Origin: Prochilodus magdalenae | Taxonomy: Eukaryota > Chordata > Actinopteri > Characiformes > Prochilodontidae | Direction of reading: 5' to 3' | Length of the DNA stretch: 64,000 nt | Assembly (NCBI GenBank): GCA_024036415.1 | Contig: JAMWET010004078.1 | Coordinates: forward strand, 248,001 to 312,000 | Shown here: positions 30,470 to 64,000 of the stretch, in pieces | How positions within the stretch are numbered: the first letter of the stretch is position 1 | Layout: each line of letters opens with the position of its first letter | Position numbers and translations under genes: made by a program | Notes under the pieces: generated by a model | Database searches by the model: none | What the model was told of the DNA's origin: nothing | The model's input: only the letters and a program-made list of their open reading frames with translations

Positions 30470-31315
30470 ACAGTGCTGCTTAAATGTTTGCAATCCCTTT
30501 ATCATTTTAAACCTTTTTCATTTTCTCCCTAAAATAACATAAAATGTGACCAAACCTTCATTAAACTCCCAACAATAAAGAGAATCCAATAAAACCACAC
30601 AGACAATTATATAATCTTCATTCATTTATTCAGCTAAGAAAATGAACTGTCTTGGTTGGAAAAGTAGCGAATCTCTGTTTTTGGGAACTGCCATTACAGC
30701 AACCCAGCCGTTCCTGTAACTGTTGATCAGTCTTGCACACTGACTTGGCAGAATCTTGGCTCATTCCTCCTTACAGAACTGCTTCAGTGCTGGCAGACTT
30801 TCTTGCATGAATGACACACCTTTTGTTCCCGTCACAACATTTTTATTGGATTATGGTTTGGACTTTAACTCAGCCATTGTAAATAGCAACATGTCCTCTG
30901 CTACCGCCACTCTTGGAAGAGATGTAGTCTTTCTACAGGACCCGCCTTCTGTTACGGTTCACATCATGGTTGAATCTCCCAACTTTCCCCTGCAGAATTT
31001 TTGACATGATCCAGAATTTACAGCTCCTAGTCCAATACACTAGATAATCAGCCCCAAATCATGATACTACCTTCACCGTGTTTCACTGCTGAGATGACGT
31101 TCTTGTGCTGGATTGCAATGTTCAACATCATATATAGGAACTCTCATTTAAGCCTTAAAATCATTTGTGCCTCATCCACCATCATTATCACAGTAGTGTT
31201 TTGGCTCATACAGGTGGTCCTTAGGAAACAGAAATGTTCTGCCTCATGAGTAGTGTCTTTCTCCATACTGTTATTCCATATACACTATTCTTGATTGATT
31301 GTGGACTCATGGACA
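30470..31315 (-). mobile_element. Degenerate Tc1/mariner-family element
   Basis: From memory this matches a very common teleost Tc1-like repeat whose transposase reads on the - strand. Landmarks in order are an end 'cagtgctgcttaaatgtttg', 'gtaactgttgatcagtcttg', 'gcacactgacttgg', 'ctcattcctccttacagaac', 'ccaaatcatgatactacc' and 'ttgtggactcatggacact'. Only about half of the consensus is present and frames are broken. The second inverted end is missing, replaced by the repeat that follows. Confidence 0.65.
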
Positions 31316-32330
31316 CTGATATATTTATTTATAGAGCACTTTTCATACCGATGGCAGCCTAAAGCACTTTACAGACAAGCGATCAAGCTTAAAAGTTAAA
31401 CAATAACCTGTATTCAGTTAAAATCACAATTAAATAACAAGATAGACAGATCTAACTGAAAAAAAAAACAGATACCAAAACAGCAGTTTTGGGACAGGAG
31501 TATGTAAATTGATTATGAAGTAGTGTTACTTCAGGGGACAGCTTGGGAACGGTCTTATCTGTATAAGGTTGTATAAGGTTGAAGACTGGCCAGTGTGCGA
31601 ATAGCAGAGCAACGTGAATTATTAGAGTTCAATACAGGTGTGGTGGTTCCCAAGCCATCCTGTGAGATAACACCGCTTTATAATCAGTTTTCATACTGCT
31701 ATCTCATGACTTTTGGTATGTCAGTGTAATTAAACACTAAATTAAAGAGATGTGTTTTCAACTGTTGCCTGCAGGCCTCCCTACATTTTCTGTGTTTTAC
31801 AGAAGGGACTGTCAGATGGCCACTACCTGGACATCTAAATAGTGTGTTGGAACATACAGACATTCAAGAGGCTAAGCAGGTGCTCCTTAAGGTCATTTGA
31901 AGCCTCAATATCCAGGCAGCCAGTGCAGTTCTTTCAGAATGGAGGGTATATATGAGTTCTCTAGTTGTTTTTGTTAGGCTCACTGCTGCTGCACACTTTC
32001 TGTTTGTGAACAAATTCAGTTTTCTATTTGTTAAATTATATAAAGCTCCTTCAGTGACTGCATTTTACATGCAGGATAAAACAGAGCTCAGGGTTTCACA
32101 TTTACACACAGGTTACCTTTAGGTTGTATAGATGGAGCTAAACTGGTCAGCCTGAAAAGCAGTGGCCCTGTAACTGAACCCTGTGGGACGAAAAAAATGA
32201 TAAATCGTTTCCGAGTGAAACCAAGAACAGTCTATTTGTTTAGCAGGATTTAAACCACAGTAAAACTGTGCCTCAGACGGTGGATTACAATCTAGTGGTC
32301 TTTTTAACTGTTTGAACTTTGTAGTCATAA
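31315..32330 (-). mobile_element. Unclassified interspersed repeat, LINE-like 3' end
   Basis: Read on the - strand, the left part ends with a motif resembling 'aaagtgctttaggctgcc' and 'agtgctctataaataaatat', the form seen at the 3' ends of many teleost LINEs. The remaining kilobase looks repeat-like (for example 'aaagagatgtgttttcaact') but no reverse transcriptase motif survives. The class is uncertain. Confidence 0.35.
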
Positions 32331-32957
32331 AAGTTGGTGAAACAACTTGTTAAAAGTAGGAGCTGCTTGTCCAGTCACTTAAAATAGTTGCTGTTAGTGC
32401 ATTGGCTAGTTTCAGTAGCCTGCCTTCGCTGTCCTGCATGCAATGAAGACTTGTTTCCAAAGCCTACTGTCTGCCAGGGTAATAATGCAGCCAAGTTATA
32501 GAGTCATGGGCAGCTGTTAATAGGCCTAAGCACTGATTACTTCATGACATTTTAGAAGTAGAAAGTAGAAATCAAAATGGACCTCCAAAGACGCTATAGT
32601 AATTCCTGGTATTGTTTCCACAAGCATGAGAACTAACCGACTTAATGAAGGTTGTCCTCATGATGGAATATGCACTATGACATGACTTTAATCTGGTCAG
32701 GCTACTCTTGCTTGTTTGGATACGAGGAAGGAGTAAGACTTATCCTCCAAGTTTTGTGTCTGACTTACAGTTTGTTTGGCACAATTTGCTTTTTGGGCAG
32801 GAGAAGAAAAATGAGAAGATGAAAAATCTCAACAATGTAACAACAAGAAATCTTAAAAGAATCTTAACAAAAGCAATAGGATTCCTGCACTCCGTCTGTC
32901 ACTGGAGTTCAGCACTGTCCAAATGCTGCATGTAAATAAAAAGCCGTTTTTGTTGTC

Positions 32958-32963
32958 TTTATT
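32958..32963 (-). terminator. klc1: klc1 polyadenylation signal candidate
   Basis: A reverse-strand AATAAA (TTCAATAAAGACAAC context) lies about 2.45 kb after the klc1 stop. It is only one of several possible signals. Confidence 0.3.
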
Positions 32964-33319
32964 GAAGCATGTACATTTTTACTACTGCCCAAAAATCCAA
33001 ACATCTATATATCACGACAGACAGGTTAACACAGCAGGCAGCCTGAGAAGTGAGGTGGTCAGACAAAGATAGTCTGACTTGTAGGAAAGGTATGTAGAGA
33101 TAAATGCATTCATATTCACACATAAAGGGTATCTGCTATATCGTGTGCTCGTGGTAAAATAGAGAAAAATGTTCCATCAACCTACAAAAACACAATAAAC
33201 CCAAACTCCTGTTTTCATCCAGGTGCTCCCAAATCATTGAGGAATTAAGATCTTGTATCCTCCATATGTACTTGCAATTGGTACTTAAGTATAAAGGCAA
33301 CTGATATTTAGTCATATGT

Positions 33320-33773
33320 TTAAAGGGCCCATATTGTACATATTGAGAAGGTTTGTGTGGTTTAAGTACCAAAATGGCTACAGTTAATTTTACATGACTC
33401 TTTTCCAGCCTCTCTTTATCCATTAAAAATAAAACAGGTTGTTTGTATTAGTGTACCTTCAAGACTAATCAAAAATATATGAGCTTTATTCTGATTGGCT
33501 GATTGTCCTGTATTGTGCCTCAATCAGAATAGACTTCAACTGAAACCTTTGTTATGACTTCAATCTGAGTGGACATGTTGGATATACTATATGTATATGG
33601 GTGGGTTCCTGTGCCATCGGGCTGTTTTTACGGTGTAGTGTCCAAACCCGGACTGCATGGGCTGGGGAGTGAAGGGTAAATGTTGAAACGTTGACAATGC
33701 TCACATATGATTTCAGACTCCTTTATTTAATAAAATGAAGGAAATTCAGTTTTCCAAGATATGGGCCCTTTAA
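33320..33773. mobile_element. TTAA-flanked MITE with AGGGCCCATAT ends
   Basis: The left end reads TTAA AGGGCCCATATTG and the right end ATATGGGCCCT TTAA, giving near-perfect inverted ends of about 13 bp flanked by TTAA on both sides. The 454 bp carry no coding capacity. TTAA target duplication is typical of piggyBac-type insertions, although the AGGG start differs from the usual CCC. Confidence 0.75.
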
Positions 33774-35416
33774 CATGCACATATATAAAGCAACAGTTCA
33801 AAAGAGTGACATATCATGATACATCAGACACAAACAAAAAAGCAGACGTTAATTTAATCACAAATTTAATCACAAAGACACCAAGCTAAGCCGCTTTTGT
33901 CAGTAGGAGGTGGTGTATATAAGGTCAAACAGAACCAACACACAGAGCAGCTACAATATTGCACTTTGTCATAATGCAGCCCAATGCAGAGCAGGTACAT
34001 GCAGTTTACACAAAACAGAAACCTGCATTAAATGAAATTCAGAATTTACTAGACACTACTGCATAAAGAGAATTTGGAGTCGGTTTTCTGAGGTTTGCCC
34101 ACTTATTTATTCCAAAAATAGTAAAAGAAATAACTGTAATCATTTACACACCGAGCAAAAAGTACACACCCCTACTTCCATCAGTAGCGACATCTCAAGG
34201 CACGCTGTTTGCAACCTCCTGTAAGCTTAAACTTTTAGGATAGAATTTTCCTTACAGTGCATTTTTATATAGCGTAACAGTATTTTGAACCCCATGTGGA
34301 TTAATGTAGCTGAGTTGATGACAAGAGACAATTAGAAATTGTCTCAACTGTCAATCTGCAATCACAAAAATCTGACAGGTACTGTGAGAAGCTAGTCACA
34401 TAGTCTGATGAGTTAAACAGAGCCAGTCCATCAACTCACCCAAGTCAATTTAATATGTTATATTTATAAAAGAAAGCGTAACAGCTCAAACTGAGGTACA
34501 AAAAATGATAATAATAACTTACTGCTGTAACAGATAAACGCCATTGACCATAACTAAACTCTATGAGATCAATTAAGTGCAGTTTTCCTTGCTATTCCAA
34601 AATCTGCTCCTTCACTCCTGAGAAACCCTTGATCCACATTCTTCTTACTGGTACTAAAAGCATTTAAGGCTTCTTAAAGTCAACACCGCCATTCGTCAAA
34701 ATTGAAGTAAAACCTAACGCAGTAATGTGCATTACTAAATGTAAACAGAGACCTTCATAAAATCACAATACATCTAGGAAATAAATTAGCATAGGGATAG
34801 GGTTGTACTGGGACAAAATCCTCTAAAGAAAGCTGAACTTCTAATGTTACAGAAAGGATTACCAAATGTAAATGTCTGGGTTGTCAGTGGCATCATTTTA
34901 CATAACCAAATCGAGTAGAAAACAAAACAGACCAAAGACAGAACAGCCATTCAGACTATTTCCATACCTATAAGCACATATGCAAATCACACAGTCACAA
35001 GTCACCATGTCCTTCATATAGACACATATACAGCCCACATGGGTGGCATTAAAGAACATACAGGAAAAAAAGCAGAACCAGCAACATCACTGGGTCAAAA
35101 GTGCAGTGAACGTGTCGACCCCCAACCTGAGCGTGAATAGTGTGCTGACAGAGTTCAATTTTACTTCAGGGACTCTTAATTGGTAGATAGTGTTTTGCCT
35201 GAAGCTGAATTCTGGCTCGCTGTGATTTGCTTGGGAGTGAGTGGAGAACGCATGATTGTTAGTTGCACATAACTGTTTGTGTTACATTTGTACACCGGGT
35301 AATGGGTCAGCTCTTCCATCTAATAAAAGCCTTTGAGGCTGGGAGAGGTTGTAGAGGCCGTTCAAATTCCATGACCTGTCCGTAACCCTCTCCTTCAGGA
35401 CGTCCCACGCAGACCT
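33774..35416 (-). other. klc1: Probable klc1 3' UTR
   Basis: AT-rich sequence without coding signal follows the klc1 stop. The end is unknown. Reverse-strand AATAAA-type signals occur near 34107-34112, and a good one with downstream GT/T-rich sequence lies at 32958-32963 beyond the MITE at 33320-33773. Confidence 0.45.
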
Positions 35417-60301
<24,885 letters not shown>

Positions 60302-62149
60302 CCTACACACACAGAGGAAATGAAAGTCATACAGACGGGAGAGCTACACAGTATTTAGTTCACTGTTATTGCAATGAAGGTATTAACAATACTCAAGGAA
60401 ATATGCAAACAAATATGTTACATTATTTTTTTTTTTACGTGATTAATTGTTTATGGGTTTTGAGTTAACACATCATAAAACCAGAAAAGGGCAAGCCACT
60501 CTCAGTGTTTAGCAGTGTTTAATCCAGAAACTGGTTTATAGGAATAGAGTTCAATAATCAATCAATCAATAATGACATTTTTATGCAAAAAAAATCATGC
60601 TAATTATTTTTAGATAATATATTTAAACATCTTTCTCTGGATTAAAATTCTCTAAATACAATGTAGGTAATATTTAATATTCAGATAGTCAAACACTGCA
60701 TTCAGACCTCACATCTCAGCTCTCTTTTCAACCTGAACAAATCTAATTTCCAGTCTAATATAACACATGACAGTCTTTAATGACAACACATCAAGGCTTA
60801 ACCAGTCTATTTGTTTAACACATTGCAAGGCAAGACAAAATCACATAATTAAGCAAAATACCATATTCTGAACATACCCGGCAAGCCTGACTCACAGCCA
60901 CCTTGTCTTACTGAACACAGCTGCATTCTAGTTACGAACATTCATCTTTTCAACTTTGCACGAGACAAACTGAGAGAAAGACACACCCAGGCTTTGTGTG
61001 CTGCTCATACACTGGTTGTACAGGTTTGTAATGGGGAGAAAAGACATTCACAAAACATTCCTGTTTTGGAAGGCAAAGCAATTAATATTTCACCAATTTC
61101 CATCAAATACAGGGAGTACACAGATGATGGTGAAACCGTTCCTATCACCCTCAATAAATTTCACTTCCTCCCCGCATGGATGGAGCTCCTGTATTTCTCC
61201 CTTTCACTGTCCTCCCTGCCCCCTACATGCCTCACTCATAGACAATCATAAGAGGATTAGAAGTAACACAACCTACACCACGCCATGAACGTAACAAATC
61301 TCATTAGCCCACTCACATCACCCGACAATATCACTACAATACGTGAAGTACAAACACCACTAACCAGACAGAAATACGAAAAACGGAAAACAGCTATTCA
61401 CATGAATCAGTGAAGGCCTACAATACGCTTCTCTAATAAGAACAGAAACACACTCACTTTTCCATAGAACGCTTCAAGCATTACTTAAGAAAGGTTCTGC
61501 AGATGAAGTAAACGGTTGGCCATGACATCACTAAGATACACCTCACCTGGGAGGGCGGAGTGAGGTTGCTAGGGAGGGGGACGCAAGGTTGGCACAGGGA
61601 GCGGTTTTGGAGAACAAAAACAAGGACAGGAGATGCTGAGATAGAGGTGCTTTAACTGAACAGTATAACTGAACAGTGTAAAGAACCATAAAAACACTAA
61701 GCTACTGATCTAATTAATAATCAATAGTGAAAAACCACATTTGTTACAGATCAGGCATTAAGCTCCGGCGCTCAGAAGAAAAAGGTGCTGACGTAAAGCA
61801 GACAGGCTGCTGTGGCCGCTCGAGCATCACCCTGAATTCCTGCACAAAAAGAAATAGGAAGTAGAGGCTCACAGCTCACTAAGAGATTCATGTGACCCAA
61901 AGAGGGGCTAGTAGGCCAGCATGTGACAGCCTCTGGAAAGGAAGCACTAAAGCATGCTAGGAGGCAAAGATCTAATGAACTCCTGTACTTCTCTCTACTG
62001 CACATGTACACATATCAAAAGGGAGCAGATCAGCCCTCAAACAACAACTAAGTAGCAACAACGACTCTAGTTAAGCTTGTTTCCGATTTTTTTTAGCTTT
62101 ATACACTTAGAGCTTTTATTTATTCAAAACATCGTAGCACTAATAGCTG

Positions 62150-62760
62150 CACCCATTAACCACAGGACAGGAACGAAACTTGGTGTGTAGGTTTGGAATC
62201 ATAAGACATGTGAATGATTCAAGTTTCACACTTGGCATGTGAGGTAAGAAAGGACAGACCTTAAAGCTGTACCTGACTGACTTAACAGTCACTACTGCAG
62301 ACATTCAGTAAGCAGTGATGCCCTCCATGAGTCACCCTGTTTGTGCCAGGACCACTGGCAGATGGCTGCACAACGCAATGCAGATCGTTACGTTAACACC
62401 AATGACTTCAATGGCATTGTGCCAGATTGTCATGGAGTGACTCAGAATCGTCTTCAGTGGTCGGTCCCCCTTTTTGTTCTGGTGGAGACAATCAAATCTG
62501 TGTGTGGTGGCACTATGGTCGGCACCAAGATAAACGATTTGCTGTCATGCGTCACTCATCCAGAAAGCCTTGTGTTACTTCGATTCCACTCCTACCATAA
62601 AATCTGCAGGAACTTTCAAGCTGCATGGGATGGATTATCACAGGACACCATTAGGAACCTCTACAACTCCATGCAGAGACACATCTGGCATTTCGCATTA
62701 GCCAGACACCATACTGAGACACTACTTCTGTATGTGTAGCTCAATAAATACTACCCATAG
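62150..62760 (+). mobile_element. Degenerate Tc1-like transposase
   Basis: An open frame at about 62341-62739 ends with AAWDGLSQDTIRNLYNSMQR-type sequence and then FALARHHTE. It parallels the C-terminus of Tc1-like transposases (AxWxxLPQETIxxLxxSMxRRxxA...ARGGHTxY). The preceding part has lost the catalytic D, D and E motifs in frame, so the element looks dead. An AATAAA follows at about 62744. Confidence 0.6.
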
Positions 62761-63524
62761 TAGTCTAAATGAATCATCATTTGTTGTTCCTGGTCACTTT
62801 TAATCTTGCTAATAGCACAGCCATCCCACACTTCCTTCTAGGTGCAACTATTGTATATGCAGAATGTATTAAACAGCAGAAAACAACCATCATCAAGATC
62901 ACTGCAGGCTGAAATATAACATTACCCCTTTTTTAACGTCTCCAACAGATAACAAGAAGCAGCAGAGTGAGAATGGAGTGTGCTGCATTTGGAGAGAGTA
63001 AGGTTGGGGCAAAGCGCCATAGGGATTGATGTAATCGTTTGAAGTGTAAATGTGTGTTTTGAAGCTTCGCTCATTACTTACAGCCGCCAAAATACAGAAC
63101 TACATACACAATCTGAGTCCAATCCCCTTTAACCAACTGCAGCAGAACCAGACGAAGAGTCAGGCCAGCACAGGTGCTACAGCTGACTAGGCCATGCGGT
63201 ATGGAAGCACATAGGCAGCTGATAGTTTTCAGGCTCTGAAACATATATTCCCGTCTCAACAGCGAGAAAAGGGAGAGGGGAAAAGACATCAAAAGACACA
63301 TCTGCTGACAATCTGTTAGTGATTGTATGTGCGCTTCGGCACAAGACCTCTGACTCTCAACTGTTTCCTGTGTGGAGTATCTCAGATTCCTAAAATCTCG
63401 TTTACTCATAGACAATACTGAATCACACTCAGTAGCTTCTTATTCTCATTCTCTTACATACTTACTCTCAAAACAGTAGGAGCTACACAACAGTGACATA
63501 CTAATAATAAGATAATGAACACAG

Positions 63525-63527
63525 TGA

Positions 63528-63571
<44 letters not shown>

Positions 63572-63590
63572 AGGAAAGAAAGAAAAGAAA
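63525..63590. repeat. (GAAA)n microsatellite
   Basis: About 14 to 16 tandem GAAA units, with a few GGAAA variants at the right end. Confidence 0.97.
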
Positions 63591-64000
63591 GGAAAGAGTA
63601 GAATTGGGAACTGACAGCTGAGTGTTTGTGCAGGGCTGGTAGAGGCTAGTTAGTCAGAGCTGATGTGTTAATCTGATCAAACTGCAGCATGACTCACTGT
63701 CCCCTGCATCCACCAGGAAATGACCTCAGCAGAAGGAGGGGACGCAGCCCTCATTATAATAACTATGAGACCCCACAGGGCACACTTTCCGTGCTGGGGA
63801 CTTGATGAAGTCAGCAGTATTACTTAGCAACATCACAGGAAAGCCACACGCCAACTCAGGGGGTGACAGGATATAGTAGAAGTGGTGGGCTGCACATGAT
63901 GGACTGTTTGCTGGTCACAGGGGGTTTAAAAATGCATGAATGCTTTGCGATGCCGCAGCCTAAAGGAGAACTGCATCTTCATTTAGAATATTGGCCAATT

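Larger units (their letters stand above)
29525..32950. other. Intergenic region between ttl and klc1 (tail to tail), repeat-rich
   Basis: No gene was recognised. Contents seen are a degenerate Tc1-like element at about 30470-31315, followed directly by a LINE-like 3'-end and other repetitive-looking sequence at about 31315-32330. The rest is AT-rich with no signal. Confidence 0.55.
60303..64000 (-). other. klc1 upstream intron or 5' region
   Basis: The klc1 5' UTR must be spliced in from this region or beyond the window. A GC-richer patch with a GTGAGG donor (reverse strand) at about 61547-61620 is a candidate first exon. Other contents are a Tc1-like relic at about 62150-62760 and a (GAAA)n microsatellite at 63525-63590. 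No other gene was recognised. Confidence 0.45.

Noticed and set aside
62341..62739. 132-codon open frame as a functional host gene
   Set aside because: Only the C-terminal end resembles Tc1-like transposase; the catalytic region is lost and no host exons adjoin it.
63525..63590. Tandem array that could be taken for a CRISPR-like repeat
   Set aside because: Simple (GAAA)n microsatellite in a vertebrate genome with no spacers.

Overview
The window is nuclear DNA of a teleost fish. Its genes have spliced vertebrate exons with GT-AG introns, its UTRs are long and AT-rich, its intergenic DNA is dense in (CA)n and (GA)n microsatellites, and degenerate Tc1/mariner and TTAA-flanked MITE copies are scattered through it. 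The hairpin repeat at about 38.5-39.3 kb resembles, from memory, a family abundant in otophysan fishes (characins, catfishes). An otophysan is therefore the best guess, but this is not proven. No bacterial, CRISPR or viral system was seen.

There are four protein-coding genes. (1) ikzf1 (Ikaros), + strand, is incomplete at its 5' end. Five coding exons (5710-12073) carry all six zinc fingers, followed by a 3' UTR with a poly(A) signal at 12868. (2) fignl1 (fidgetin-like 1), - strand, has its whole coding sequence in one exon (18890-20869), plus a probable non-coding first exon ending at 22412. (3) ttl (tubulin-tyrosine ligase), + strand, is complete in seven coding exons (23317-26767) with a roughly 2.7 kb 3' UTR. 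fignl1 and ttl are divergent and probably share the promoter region 22.4-23.3 kb. (4) klc1 (kinesin light chain 1), - strand, has sixteen coding exons (60301 down to 35417) that join in frame into 643 codons plus stop. These include two short C-terminal exons (38225-38291 and 35417-35482) that are easily missed because they are too short to stand out as ORFs.

Region by region: 1-5.7 kb is probably ikzf1 5' intronic DNA with a Tc1-like relic; 5.7-12.9 kb is ikzf1, with a GC-rich, octamer-bearing candidate regulatory block at 7.5-8.3 kb; 13-18.7 kb is intergenic with a second octamer-bearing block; 18.7-22.5 kb is fignl1; 22.5-29.5 kb is ttl; 29.5-32.9 kb is intergenic and rich in repeats; 33-60.3 kb is klc1, with introns carrying a mariner element, a hairpin repeat, MITEs and Tc1 fragments; 60.3-64 kb is probably klc1 5' UTR/intron or upstream DNA, with another transposase relic and a (GAAA)n microsatellite.

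The genes do not form a pathway. IKZF1 is a lymphoid transcription factor and FIGNL1 a RAD51-associated AAA ATPase. TTL and KLC1 both act in the microtubule system: TTL sets the tyrosination state of alpha-tubulin, and KLC1 is the cargo adaptor of kinesin-1. IKZF1-FIGNL1 adjacency is conserved with human chromosome 7p12, whereas TTL and KLC1 lie on other human chromosomes.
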